Source of the DNA: Jatrophihabitans endophyticus
Lineage (GTDB): Bacteria > Actinomycetota > Actinomycetes > Mycobacteriales > Jatrophihabitantaceae
NCBI RefSeq assembly: GCF_900129455.1
Contig: NZ_FQVU01000001.1
Location: 930,001-994,000 of the forward strand
Direction: 5' to 3'
Length of the DNA: 64,000 bases
The notes under the pieces were generated by a model, which saw only the letters and a list, made by a program, of their open reading frames with translations, ran no database searches and had not been told where the DNA came from. Shown here in pieces: positions 15,509 to 24,928 of the stretch. Numbering within the stretch: position 1 is the stretch's first letter; each line of letters begins with the position of its first letter. The translations under genes were made by a program, and so were the position numbers.

Positions 15509-17325
15509 CCGCCGTCGTGGCCGACCGGGACGCGACCGGCGAGCCGGTCGGGACCGCCCGAGACATCCTGCGCATCGCGCCGGCCGGCGAGACCGCGCGG
15601 CTGACGTGGCGGCTGCTACGGCGCCGGCCCGGCGCGCTGGTGGTCACCGTCCTCGCGTTCGCCGGGACGGGCCTGGCGGCGCTGGTCGCGCCGTGGGTGC
15701 TCGGTCTCGTCGTCGACGCCGTGCGCGAGCACCGCGACACCGCGACCATCACCCGCTACGCCGTCGTCGTCGCGGCCGCGGCCCTGCTCGGCGGGGTGCT
15801 GACCGCGGTGTCGACGGCGGCACTGGCACGCGCCACCGCCCCGGCGTTGGCCGAGCTGCGCGAGGACGTCCTCGATCGCGCGGTGCACCTCGACACCGCG
15901 CGCCTCGAGGCCGCCGGGGCCGGCGACGTGCTGTCCCGGGTCGGGGACGACGTGCGGACGGTCACGACCTCGCTGAACGACGTCGTGCCGCAGCTGATCA
16001 GCTCGCTGGTCGTCACCGCCTTCACCGGTGTCGGGCTGGTCGCGCTCGACTGGCGGCTCGGCCTCGCCGGCCTCGCCGCCGCGCCCTGCTACGCGCTGGC
16101 GCTGCGGTGGTACCTCGGCCGCTCCGGAGCGCTCTACGCGCGGCAGCGGGTGGCGCAGGGCGAGCGCGCGGAGGCGCTCGTCGCGGGCATCCACGGCGCG
16201 CCGACCCTGCGCGCGTTCGGTCGCGAGGACGCGCAGCTCGCCCGCGTCCGGCACCACTCCCGCCACGCCGCCGATCTCGCCGTCGAGGTGTTCACGGTGA
16301 TGATGCGCTTCGGTGGCCGGTGCAACGCCAGCGAGCTCGCCGGGCTCGTCCTCGTCCTCGGCGCCGGCTTCCTGCTCGTGCGCGCCGGCGCCGGCACCGT
16401 CGGCGAGGCGACGGCGGCCGCGCTGTACTTCCATCGCCTGTTCAACCCGATCTCGGGGCTGCTGTTCGCCTTCGACGAGATCCAGTCCAGCGGCGCCTCG
16501 CTCGCGCGGATGGCCGGCGTGGCGTCGCTGACCACCGCGCGGCGGTCCGCCGACGTCCCGGCACACGACGCGCCGCTGCGGCTGCTGGGGGTCGGGCACT
16601 CCTACGTCGACGGCATCGCGGTGCTGCGCGACATCGACCTCGTCGTCGCACCGGGCGAGCACGTCGCCGTGGTCGGCGCCACCGGCGCGGGCAAGACGAC
16701 GCTGGGCGCGATCGCCGCCGGGCAGCTGACCCCCACCCGGGGCGAGGTGCGTCTCGGCGACGTCGCGGCGGCCGGGATCGACGAGCAGGTGATGCGCCGC
16801 CACATCTGCGTCGTCAGCCAGGAGCTGCACGTCTTCGCCGGGACGCTGGCCGAGAACCTGCGGCTGGCCCGGCCGGCCGCCACCGCCGTCGAACTGCGCG
16901 CCGCGCTGGAGCGCGTCGGTGCGCTCGGCTGGGCCGACGCGCTCACCGACGGGCTCGACACCGTCGTCGGCGAGCACGGCGCGCCGCTCACCCCGGCCCG
17001 GACGCAGCAGCTGGCCCTGGCGCGCGTGGTGCTCGCCGATCCGCCCGCCGTCGTCCTCGACGAGGCCACCGCCGAGGCCGGCTCCTCCGGCGCCCGGCAG
17101 CTGGAGATCGCGGCGCTCGCCACCATCGCCGGGCGGACCGCCATCGTCGTCGCCCACCGGCTGACGCAGGCCGCGGCGTGCGACCGCGTCCTCGTCCTCG
17201 ACGCCGGACGCGTCGTCGAGGAGGGCAGCCACGACGAGCTCGTCGCCGCCGGCGGCGCCTACGCGCGGTTGTGGGGAGCCTGGTCCGGCACCGACGGCAC
17301 CGACGGCACCGACCCGCCGCGCTGA
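15505..17325 (+). CDS. ABC exporter half-transporter with degenerate signature motif (heterodimer subunit 2)
   Basis: 606 aa: cytoplasmic N-terminus of about 40 aa, exporter membrane domain, ATPase domain. Walker A VVGATGAGKTTLGAIAAGQL and Walker B AVVLDEATAEAGS are intact with the catalytic Glu. The switch His is present (IVVAHRLTQAA). The signature is lost: the position of LSGGQ reads LTPARTQQLALARV. Together with subunit 1 this gives one complete composite ATP site (Walker A/B from here, LSGGQ from subunit 1) and one dead site. GTG start inside the GTGA overlap. Its last 67 bp overlap the convergent kdpD gene. Confidence 0.9.
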   Translation: MTAVVADRDATGEPVGTARDILRIAPAGETARLTWRLLRRRPGALVVTVLAFAGTGLAALVAPWVLGLVVDAVREHRDTATITRYAVVVAAAALLGGVLTAVSTAALARATAPALAELREDVLDRAVHLDTARLEAAGAGDVLSRVGDDVRTVTTSLNDVVPQLISSLVVTAFTGVGLVALDWRLGLAGLAAAPCYALALRWYLGRSGALYARQRVAQGERAEALVAGIHGAPTLRAFGREDAQLARVRHHSRHAADLAVEVFTVMMRFGGRCNASELAGLVLVLGAGFLLVRAGAGTVGEATAAALYFHRLFNPISGLLFAFDEIQSSGASLARMAGVASLTTARRSADVPAHDAPLRLLGVGHSYVDGIAVLRDIDLVVAPGEHVAVVGATGAGKTTLGAIAAGQLTPTRGEVRLGDVAAAGIDEQVMRRHICVVSQELHVFAGTLAENLRLARPAATAVELRAALERVGALGWADALTDGLDTVVGEHGAPLTPARTQQLALARVVLADPPAVVLDEATAEAGSSGARQLEIAALATIAGRTAIVVAHRLTQAAACDRVLVLDAGRVVEEGSHDELVAAGGAYARLWGAWSGTDGTDGTDPPR

Positions 17326-19895
17326 CGCCCCGGCAGCGCGACCGGCAGCGCGACGACGGCGGTGAGGCCGCCACCGGGGGTGTCCTCGAGCGAGAGCGTC
17401 CCGCTCATCGCATCGGTGAACCCGCGGGCGATGGCCAGGCCGAGCCCGACACCGGCGCTGTGCGGCGTGGCGTGGTCCTCCCGACGCTGGAACGGCGCGA
17501 AGACGCGGTCCCGGTCCTGCTCGGGGATGCCCGGTCCCGCGTCGGCGATCCGCAGCTCGACGGTGTCGGCGTGGGTGCTCGCGGCGATGCGCACCGGGGC
17601 GCCGGGTGGGCTGTAGCGCAGCGCGTTCTCCACCAGGTTCGCGACGACCCGTTCCAGCAGGCCGGCGTCGGCGGTGACCTCCGGCAGGCCGCCCGGAACG
17701 TCGACGACGACCCGACCCGTGTCCGGGCCGACGCCGCCGGCATCGAGGGCATGGCCCACGACGTCGTCGACGCCGACGGCCGCGAGCCCGATCGGCAGCA
17801 CACCGGCCTGCACGCGGGACAGGTCGAGCAGGTTCGTGACGAGCGCCGTCAGCCGGTCCAACGAGTCCTCGGCGGTCTCGAGGAGCTCGCCACGGTCGGC
17901 CTCGCTCCACCGCACCTCGCGGCTGCGCAGGCTCGACACGGCCGCCTTGGCCGCGGCGATCGGGGTCCGCAGGTCGTGACTGACCGCGTTGAGCAGCGCG
18001 GCGCGCATCCGGTCGGCCGCGGCGAGGGGTGCGGCGGCCGCCGCAGCCGCGGCGAGCTCGCGCTGCCGGTAGGCCAGCGCCACCTGGCCGGCGAACGCCG
18101 CGAGCAGCCGTTGGTCGGCCGCGGCGAGCGTCCGACCGGCGAGCACCAGCATCAGCCCGTCCCCCACCGCCGCCTCGGCGTCGGCGTCGTCGGGACGCAG
18201 GCACGGGTCGACCCCGATGCCCGCGACGTAGGACCACGTTCCCCGGGTGCCGCTCGGCGACGCCGCCCGCCGGCCGCCGTCGCTGGCGGGCGCATCGTCC
18301 TCGCGTCGCAGCAGCGCGACGCTGCGCATCGCGAACGTCTCCTGCACGCGGGTCAGCAACGCGGGCAGCGCCTCCTCGCCGCGCAGCACGCTGCCGGCGA
18401 GCGCGGCCAGCGTCTCGGCCTCGGCGTTGGAGCGGGTCGCCTCGGAGCTGCGGCGGGCCGCGGAGTCGACGACCCGGCTGACGAGCACGGCGATGACCAC
18501 GAAGGCGACGAGCGCGAACGCGTTCTCCGGCTCCGAGATCGTCAGCCGGTGGGTCGGCTCGACGAAGTAGTAGTTGAGCAACAGGCCGGCGGCGAGGGCC
18601 GTGCCCAGGGCCGGGTAGAAGCCGCCGACGAGGCTCACGATCACCACCACCAGCAGGAACAGCAGCAGCTCGGTGCCGAAGCCCAGGTCGTCGCGGACGA
18701 CGGCGCAACCGGGGACGAGCAGCGCGAGCAGCGCGACCGCGGTGAGCACGCCGGCGAGCCGTCGACGGGCGGTCAGGCCGTGCGACGGCACCGGCAGCCG
18801 GCGGCCCTTGCCGACGAAGTCGTGACCGACGACGTGCACGTCGATCGCCCCGGACAGCCGGGTGATGGTCATGCCCGTCCCCGGGCCGCCGAGCCCGGCC
18901 ACGACCGGGTGGCGTCGACTGGCCCCGATGACGATCTGCGTCGCGTTCTTGGCGCGCGCGAAGCCGAGCACCGCCGCGGCGACGTCCTCCCCCGCGACCG
19001 AGTGGTACGAGCCGCCCAGCGACTCGACGAGCAGCCGCTGCCGCTCCAGATCGGCGAGGCTGGCGCCGGCCAGTCCGTCGCTGCGCACGATGTGCACGGC
19101 GAGCAGGTCACCACCGGCGACCCGGGCGGCGATCCGTGCGGCCCGGCGGATCAGCGTCTCGCCCTCGGGGCCGCCGGTCAGCGCGACCACGATCCGCTCG
19201 CGCGTCTCCCACGTGGCGTCGATGCCGTGCTGGTCGCGGTAGCGCTGCAGGCCGTCCTCGACGCTGTCGGCGAGCCAGAGCAGGGCGAGCTCGCGCAGCG
19301 CCGTGAGGTTGCCGTGCCGGAAGTAGTTCGCCAACGCGGCGTCGACCTTGTCGGGCCGGTAGACGTTGCCGTGCGACATCCGGCGGCGCAGCGCCTGCGG
19401 CGTCATGTCGACGAGCTCCACCTGCTCGGCCGCGCGCACCACGGCGTCGGGCACGGTCTCGCGCTGCGGCACGCCGGTGATGGCCTCGACGACGTCGTTG
19501 AGCGACGCGAGGTGCTGCACGTTGACCGTGCTGATGACGTCGATGCCGGCCTCGAGCAGGCGCTCGATGTCCTGCCAGCGCTTCTCGTGCTCGCTGCCGG
19601 GCACGTTGGTGTGGGCCAGCTCGTCGACCAGCGCGACCTCGGGCCGGCGGGCCAGCACGGCGGTGAGGTCGAGTTCGGGCAGCCGCGTCCCGCGGTAGGT
19701 GATCGTGCGGCGCGCGACGACCTCGAGACCGGCGACCCGCGCCGCGGTGTGGGGACGGCCGTGCGTCTCCACGAACGCGACGACGACGTCGGTGCCGCGC
19801 TCGCGCCGCCGGTGCCCCTCGTCGAGCATGGCCACCGTCTTGCCGACGCCGGGCGCGGCCCCGAGGTAGACCCGTAGCGTGCCCCGCCCGGTCAC
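17259..19895 (-). CDS. kdpD: Osmosensitive potassium-channel histidine kinase KdpD
   Basis: 878-aa membrane sensor kinase. Domains in order: KdpD N-terminal domain (LRVYLGAAPGVGKTVAMLDEGHRR, the KdpD-specific Walker-like motif, about 1-210), UspA-like domain (about 235-370), four closely spaced membrane helices (DUF4118, about 385-490), a GAF-like linker, HisKA (LLNAVSHDLRTPIAAAKAAVSSLR with the phospho-His) and HATPase (NLVENALRYS, DAGPGIP, GVGLGLAIARG). GTG start in a GTGA overlap with kdpC. The partner response-regulator gene kdpE normally follows kdpD but is absent here; the next gene is a convergent exporter that overlaps it by 67 bp. Confidence 0.95.
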   Translation of the reverse strand: MTGRGTLRVYLGAAPGVGKTVAMLDEGHRRRERGTDVVVAFVETHGRPHTAARVAGLEVVARRTITYRGTRLPELDLTAVLARRPEVALVDELAHTNVPGSEHEKRWQDIERLLEAGIDVISTVNVQHLASLNDVVEAITGVPQRETVPDAVVRAAEQVELVDMTPQALRRRMSHGNVYRPDKVDAALANYFRHGNLTALRELALLWLADSVEDGLQRYRDQHGIDATWETRERIVVALTGGPEGETLIRRAARIAARVAGGDLLAVHIVRSDGLAGASLADLERQRLLVESLGGSYHSVAGEDVAAAVLGFARAKNATQIVIGASRRHPVVAGLGGPGTGMTITRLSGAIDVHVVGHDFVGKGRRLPVPSHGLTARRRLAGVLTAVALLALLVPGCAVVRDDLGFGTELLLFLLVVVIVSLVGGFYPALGTALAAGLLLNYYFVEPTHRLTISEPENAFALVAFVVIAVLVSRVVDSAARRSSEATRSNAEAETLAALAGSVLRGEEALPALLTRVQETFAMRSVALLRREDDAPASDGGRRAASPSGTRGTWSYVAGIGVDPCLRPDDADAEAAVGDGLMLVLAGRTLAAADQRLLAAFAGQVALAYRQRELAAAAAAAAPLAAADRMRAALLNAVSHDLRTPIAAAKAAVSSLRSREVRWSEADRGELLETAEDSLDRLTALVTNLLDLSRVQAGVLPIGLAAVGVDDVVGHALDAGGVGPDTGRVVVDVPGGLPEVTADAGLLERVVANLVENALRYSPPGAPVRIAASTHADTVELRIADAGPGIPEQDRDRVFAPFQRREDHATPHSAGVGLGLAIARGFTDAMSGTLSLEDTPGGGLTAVVALPVALPGRQRGGSVPSVPSVPDQAPHNRA

Positions 19896-20797
19896 GGCCC
19901 CGACTGTCGAGCGCCGGCGTACGGATAGCGCTCGTCGAGCGCGGCGTTGACCCGCAGCACGTTGACGACCGGTTCGCCCAGGAAGCCGAGATCCCGACCG
20001 GACCGGACGTCGGCGACGACGGCGGCCACCTGCGCCACCGTGATGCCGCGGGCCGCGGCGATGCGGCGTTCCTGCAGCGTCGCGTACGCCGGCGAGATGG
20101 TCGGGTCGACGCCCGACCCGCTCGCGGTGACCGCGTCGGCCGGGACGACGGGATCGGCAGGGGCGTCGCCGCGGATCGGGGTGATCGTGCCCTTCGCGTA
20201 GTCGCCGCCGGCACGGGCGCACTCCACCGGCACGCCACGGTAGGTGCGCAGGAACGGCGTCGCCGGGCAGGCCTCGTTGACGCTCACGACCCGCGTGACG
20301 CGGCCCCGGTGGTCCGCACCGGACCGGAACACCGCGAGCACGGCCCCGACCCCGCCGGGCGTGCAGTACGGCCGCCGGCCGTCGACGTGCTCGAGCATCC
20401 CCACGTCACGACTTCGGGTGCAGACCTGGGTGAGCAGGCTGGGACTGCCCTCGTCCGCCTTCACCGACGGGTCGGGCAGCGTGTCGACGACCGACTCCGG
20501 TCCGAGGTTCGACGCCCCGGTGGCGGTGGGGTCGTAGCCGCCGGCGGAGGGTCGCGGCTGCAGGTACTGCACCAGCGGATCACCGTCCTTCGTGGTGAAG
20601 GCCTGGCCGATCAGCGCCGACCCCACCGGCCTGCCGCCACGCGTGACGACGGAGCCGTCGGCGCGGTGCTGCAGGCCGGGCAGCTGGGCCGCGGCCCAGA
20701 CGGCGAGCGGATAGGCGATGCCCAGGACGACCGTGAACACCAGCAGCATCCGCAGTGCCGCCGAGAGTTGCCGAAGGGTGTTGCCGACAGTGCGCAT
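19892..20797 (-). CDS. kdpC: Potassium-transporting ATPase subunit KdpC, with a ~110-residue insertion
   Basis: Single-span subunit that assists KdpB and K+ binding. 301 aa against a usual 190-210. The normal parts are clear: N-terminal helix (LLVFTVVLGIAYPLAVW), GSALIGQAF, YLQPRPSAGGYDPTATGASNLGP, and after the insertion VPADAVTASGSGVDPTISPAYATLQERRIAAARG and VNVLRVNAALDE. Between about residues 103 and 213 lies extra sequence with four cysteines (126, 145, 177, 193), placed on the extracytoplasmic side, so disulfides are possible. It follows kdpB by 3 bp and overlaps kdpD by 4 bp. Confidence 0.95.
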   Translation of the reverse strand: MRTVGNTLRQLSAALRMLLVFTVVLGIAYPLAVWAAAQLPGLQHRADGSVVTRGGRPVGSALIGQAFTTKDGDPLVQYLQPRPSAGGYDPTATGASNLGPESVVDTLPDPSVKADEGSPSLLTQVCTRSRDVGMLEHVDGRRPYCTPGGVGAVLAVFRSGADHRGRVTRVVSVNEACPATPFLRTYRGVPVECARAGGDYAKGTITPIRGDAPADPVVPADAVTASGSGVDPTISPAYATLQERRIAAARGITVAQVAAVVADVRSGRDLGFLGEPVVNVLRVNAALDERYPYAGARQSGP

Positions 20798-20800
20798 GGT

Positions 20801-22921
20801 TCACCGGATCCCGGGGACGAATTGGACGACGAGGTCGATGGCCTTGATGCCGAGGAACGGCGCGACGATGCCCCCGAGGCCGTAGACCCAGAGGTTGCGG
20901 CGCAGCATCGCGGCCGCACTGGAGGGCGTGTAGCGCACACCGCGGAGCGCGAGCGGGATCAGCGCGACGATCACGAGCGCGTTGAAGACGACCGCGGACA
21001 GGATCGCCGACTGCGGCGAGTGCAGCCGCATGACGTTGAGCGTGTCCAGGCCCGGGTACACGACCGCGAACATCGCCGGGATGATCGCGAAGTACTTCGC
21101 GACGTCGTTGGCGATCGAGAACGTCGTGAGCGCGCCGCGGGTGATGAGCAGCTGCTTGCCGATCTCGACGATCTCGATCAGCTTCGTCGGGTCGGAGTCG
21201 AGGTCGACCATGTTGCCGGCCTCCTTCGCCGCCGAGGTGCCGCTGTTCATGGCCACGCCGACGTCGGCCTGGGCGAGGGCGGGCGCGTCGTTGGTGCCGT
21301 CGCCGGTCATCGCGACGAGCTTGCCGCCCTCCTGCTCGCGTTTGATCAACGCCATCTTGTCCTCGGGCTTGGCCTCGGCGAGGAAGTCGTCCACGCCGGC
21401 CTCGTCGGCGATGGCCCTGGCCGTCATCGGGTTGTCGCCGGTGATCATCACGGTGCGGATGCCCATGCGCCGCAGCTCGGCGAAGCGTTCGCGCATGCCC
21501 TGCTTGACGACGTCCTTGAGGTGGATGACGCCCAGCACCCGCGCCGCTCCACCGGCCGGGCGCTCCGCCACCACGAGCGGCGTCCCGCCGCCGGCGGAGA
21601 TGCCGTCGACGATGCCGCCGACGTCCTCGGCCACCGTGCCGCCGGACTCGCGGACCCACTGCAGCACCGCCCCTGCCGCTCCCTTGCGGATCTCGCGTCC
21701 GTCGACGTCGACGCCGCTCATGCGCGTCTGCGCGGTGAAGGGGACGAACGTGGCGTTCCCGAGCTCCCCGGCCCGCCGCTCGCGCAGGCCGTACGCGGTC
21801 TTGGCGAGCCCGACGACGGAACGTCCCTCGGGGGTCTCGTCGGCGAGGGAGGACAGTTGCGCGGCGTCGGCGAGCTGTTCGTTCGCGACGCCGTCCACGG
21901 GCACGAACTCGGCCGCCTGCCGGTTGCCGAGCGTGATGGTGCCGGTCTTGTCGAGCAGCAGCGTGTCGACGTCACCCGCGGCCTCGACGGCGCGGCCGCT
22001 CATGGCCAGCACGTTGCGCTGGACCAGCCTGTCCATGCCGGCGATGCCGATGGCCGACAGCAGCGCGCCGATCGTGGTGGGGATCAGGCACACGAGCAGC
22101 GAGACCAGCACGATGCCGGTGATGCCGTGCCCGTCGAGGGCGGCACTGTCGGCGATACCGGGCTGGTCGGCCTTGGCATAGATCGCGAGCGGCTGCAGGG
22201 TCACGGTCGCGAGCAGGAAGATGATCGTCAACGAGGCGAGCAGGATGTTCAGCGCGATCTCGTTCGGCGTCCGCTGCCTGCTCGCACCCTCGACGAGGCC
22301 GATCATGCGATCGATGAAGCTCTCCCCCGGCTTCTGGGTGATCTCGACGACGATGCGGTCGGACAGCACGCGGGTGCCGCCGGTGACCGAGCTGCGGTCA
22401 CCCCCGCTCTCGCGGATCACCGGGGCGCTCTCGCCGGTGATGGCGGACTCGTCGACGCTGGCGATGCCGTCGATGACGTCGCCGTCACCGGGGACGAGGT
22501 CGCCCGCCTCGCAGACGACGCGGTCACCCTGGCGCAGTTGCGGTGCCGGCACCTGCTCCTCGCGCCCGTCACCGGTGAGCCGCCGCGCCACGGTGTCGGT
22601 GCGGGCCTTGCGCAGGGCGTCGGCCTGCGCCTTGCCGCGGCCCTCCGCGACGGCCTCGGCGAGGTTGGCGAACAGCGTGGTCAGCCAGAGCCACCCGACG
22701 ATCAGCCAGGCGAACACCGACGGGTCGCCGATCGCGATGACGGTGGTGAACACGGCGCCGACCTCGACGAGGAACATGACCGGGTTGCGGTAGAGCGTCC
22801 GCGGGTCGAGCTTGCCGACCGCGTCCGGCAGCGAGCGCCAGAGCTGCCGCGGGTCGAGCAACCCGCCCTGGACGCGATGGGAGGACGCGGGCTGCGCAGC
22901 CCGCTCGAGCGTTGCGGTCAT
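20801..22921 (-). CDS. kdpB: Potassium-transporting ATPase catalytic subunit KdpB (P-type ATPase)
   Basis: 706 aa, the ATP-hydrolysing subunit. Visible are the actuator motif [14 protein letters not shown] (TGES), the phosphorylation site [16 protein letters not shown] (DKTGT), the nucleotide-binding domain, [32 protein letters not shown], and the hinge [25 protein letters not shown]. The C-terminal membrane helices contain [18 protein letters not shown]. All catalytic residues are present at normal length. The ATG overlaps the kdpA stop (ATGA). Confidence 0.97.
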   Translation of the reverse strand: MTATLERAAQPASSHRVQGGLLDPRQLWRSLPDAVGKLDPRTLYRNPVMFLVEVGAVFTTVIAIGDPSVFAWLIVGWLWLTTLFANLAEAVAEGRGKAQADALRKARTDTVARRLTGDGREEQVPAPQLRQGDRVVCEAGDLVPGDGDVIDGIASVDESAITGESAPVIRESGGDRSSVTGGTRVLSDRIVVEITQKPGESFIDRMIGLVEGASRQRTPNEIALNILLASLTIIFLLATVTLQPLAIYAKADQPGIADSAALDGHGITGIVLVSLLVCLIPTTIGALLSAIGIAGMDRLVQRNVLAMSGRAVEAAGDVDTLLLDKTGTITLGNRQAAEFVPVDGVANEQLADAAQLSSLADETPEGRSVVGLAKTAYGLRERRAGELGNATFVPFTAQTRMSGVDVDGREIRKGAAGAVLQWVRESGGTVAEDVGGIVDGISAGGGTPLVVAERPAGGAARVLGVIHLKDVVKQGMRERFAELRRMGIRTVMITGDNPMTARAIADEAGVDDFLAEAKPEDKMALIKREQEGGKLVAMTGDGTNDAPALAQADVGVAMNSGTSAAKEAGNMVDLDSDPTKLIEIVEIGKQLLITRGALTTFSIANDVAKYFAIIPAMFAVVYPGLDTLNVMRLHSPQSAILSAVVFNALVIVALIPLALRGVRYTPSSAAAMLRRNLWVYGLGGIVAPFLGIKAIDLVVQFVPGIR

Positions 22922-24582
22922 CGGTGCAGGCCTTCTGCGAGCGGCCCGAGGGCCAGGGAGGGGAAGTAGGTGAGGGCGACGACGACGACCGTCACGCCGA
23001 ACAACATGCCGACGAACAGCGTCTTGTGCGTGGGCAGCGTGCCGTCGGAGACCGGGACCGGTCTCTGGCGCGCCAGCGACCCGGCGAGGCCGAGGACGAA
23101 GATGATCGGCAGGAAGCGGCCGAGCAGCATGGCCAGGCCGAGCGCGTAGTTGAACCACACGGTGTTGACGCCGATCCCCGCGAACGCGCTGCCGTTGTTG
23201 TTGCCGGCCGACGTGAACGCGTAGAGCACCTCGGTCAGCCCGTGCGGCCCGGTGTTGAGCATCGCCGCGCGTTGGCCGGGCAGCGCCATGGCGAGGGCGG
23301 TGCCGGTGAGCACGACGGTCGGCGTCGTCAGCAGGTACAGGGACGCGAACTTCATCTCGCGACCGCCCAGCTTCTTGCCCAGGTACTCCGGCGTCCGCCC
23401 CACCATGAGGCCGGCGACGAAGACGGTGACCACCGCGAGGACGAGCATCCCGTACAGCCCGGAACCGGTGCCGCCGGGTGCGATCTCGCCGAGCATCATG
23501 TTCAGCAGCGTCATCGCGCCACCGAGGCTGGTGTAGGAGTCGTGGAAGCTGTTGACCGCGCCCGTCGACGTCAGCGTCGTCGCGGCGCCGAAGACCGCGG
23601 ACTGCCCCACCCCGAAGCGCGATTCGGTGCCCTCCGTCGCGGCGCCCACCGCCGTCGGCACGGTGCCGTGGTGCAGGCCCTGGAACACGACCGTCAACGT
23701 CACGCTGATCACCGCGATCAGCGCCATCACCGCGAGGATCGCGCGGCCCTGGCGGTGGTCGCCGATCAGGTGGCCGAAGGTGCGCGGCAGCGAGAATCCG
23801 ATCACGAGGATCAGGAAGACCTGCAGCCAGTTCGTCCAGGCCGTGGGGTTCTCGAACGGGTGGGCGGAGTTCGCGTTGTAGAAGCCGCCGCCGTTCGTCC
23901 CGAGCTCCTTGATGGCCTCCTGCGAGGCGACGGGCCCACCGGTGAGCGTCTGGGTGCCACCGGTCAGCGTCGTCACGTCCGTGTAGTGGTGCAGGTTCTG
24001 GATCATGCCGGCGCCGACGAAGACGAGCGCGAAGACGACGGAGATCGGCAGCAGCACCCGCAGGTTGATCCGGGTGATGTCGACCCAGAAGTTGCCGAGC
24101 GTGTCGGCGCGGTTGCGGCCGAAGCCGCGGATCAGTGCGGCGACGACGGCGATGCCGACGGATGCCGACACGAAGTTCTGTACCGCGAGACCGGCCATCT
24201 GCACGACGTAGCCGAGCGCGCTCTCCCCCGAGTACGACTGCCAGTTCGTGTTGGTGACGAAGCTGGCCGCGGTGTCGAAAGCCTGGTCCGCCGTCATCTT
24301 CGCGACGCCGAACGGCGGCCAGAAATGCTCCTGCAGCCGGAGGAACAGGTAGAGGAACAGCACGCCGACGACGCTGAAGGCGAGCACCGCGCGCAGGTAG
24401 CGCCACGTCGACTGCTCGGCGTCGGGGTCGACGCCCGAGGCCCGGTAGGCCACCCGCTCCACCGCGAGGTGCCGTGTGCTGGTCAGCACGCGGGCCAGGT
24501 AGTCACCGAGGGGCTTGTGCGCGGCGGCGAGGGCCGCGACGAGGGTGGCGACGAAGAGCACCACCGACAGGCTCTCGGGCAT
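22918..24582 (-). CDS. kdpA: Potassium-transporting ATPase subunit KdpA (K+-selective channel subunit)
   Basis: 554 aa, ten membrane helices, four selectivity-filter-like loops. Recognisable pieces: [11 protein letters not shown] near the N-terminus, [64 protein letters not shown] (filter loop), [15 protein letters not shown], and [18 protein letters not shown] at 24582 with GAGAGG 5 bases upstream. The ATG overlaps the kdpF stop by one base (TGATG). Confidence 0.97.
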   Translation of the reverse strand: MPESLSVVLFVATLVAALAAAHKPLGDYLARVLTSTRHLAVERVAYRASGVDPDAEQSTWRYLRAVLAFSVVGVLFLYLFLRLQEHFWPPFGVAKMTADQAFDTAASFVTNTNWQSYSGESALGYVVQMAGLAVQNFVSASVGIAVVAALIRGFGRNRADTLGNFWVDITRINLRVLLPISVVFALVFVGAGMIQNLHHYTDVTTLTGGTQTLTGGPVASQEAIKELGTNGGGFYNANSAHPFENPTAWTNWLQVFLILVIGFSLPRTFGHLIGDHRQGRAILAVMALIAVISVTLTVVFQGLHHGTVPTAVGAATEGTESRFGVGQSAVFGAATTLTSTGAVNSFHDSYTSLGGAMTLLNMMLGEIAPGGTGSGLYGMLVLAVVTVFVAGLMVGRTPEYLGKKLGGREMKFASLYLLTTPTVVLTGTALAMALPGQRAAMLNTGPHGLTEVLYAFTSAGNNNGSAFAGIGVNTVWFNYALGLAMLLGRFLPIIFVLGLAGSLARQRPVPVSDGTLPTHKTLFVGMLFGVTVVVVALTYFPSLALGPLAEGLHR

Positions 24583-24671
24583 CAGAACCTCTCGGGGAAC
24601 AGCAGCGCCGCCACCAGGAAGGCGGCGAACAGGAGCGCGAGCACGAGCCCGATCGCGTTGACGGCGTTCAC
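24582..24671 (-). CDS. kdpF: Small potassium-ATPase subunit KdpF
   Basis: A 29-codon gene that encodes a single membrane helix ([24 protein letters not shown]). The ending LLFPERF is the usual KdpF C-terminus, and it lies directly before kdpA. KdpF stabilises the KdpABC complex. GTG start in a GTGA overlap with the small ORF upstream; the kdpA ATG overlaps its stop. Confidence 0.88.
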   Translation of the reverse strand: MNAVNAIGLVLALLFAAFLVAALLFPERF

Positions 24672-24763
24672 AGCTTCTCGGCCCCCCTCGCGACGAGCGC
24701 CAGCAGCAGGAAGACACCGACCGTCACCAGGACGGCCCACAGGTCGGACACGAATCGCTCCAT
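24668..24763 (-). CDS. Small single-span membrane protein preceding kdpF
   Basis: 31 codons, starting [15 protein letters not shown] and ending [13 protein letters not shown]. It has one membrane helix followed by a short basic tail. It overlaps kdpF by 4 bp (GTGA), which places it as first gene of the kdp operon. Small proteins ending in LVARG.EKL occur at this position in other actinobacterial kdp operons as far as I recall; their function is not established. The ribosome site is poor. The 165 bp upstream (24764-24928) hold the presumed kdp promoter region, and no clear motif was seen there. Confidence 0.7.
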   Translation of the reverse strand: MERFVSDLWAVLVTVGVFLLLALVARGAEKL

Positions 24764-24928
24764 CGACACCGAGCCCGACCGCAGCCCTCTCACCGCACGT
24801 CGGGGCCGCCCGGATCGGGCGGCTCAGCCAGTGAACGGCGCGAACCCCGGCTCCCGGGGCCGATCGGGGCCGTCCTCACGCGATCCTCGCGCCACCCTCA
24901 CCGCGTCGACACGACGCGGCGGTGACCG

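Noticed and set aside
15616-18708. 1030-codon minus-strand open frame through the exporter and into kdpD
   Set aside because: Shadow frame: the real genes in this interval show full ABC exporter and KdpD domains in other frames.
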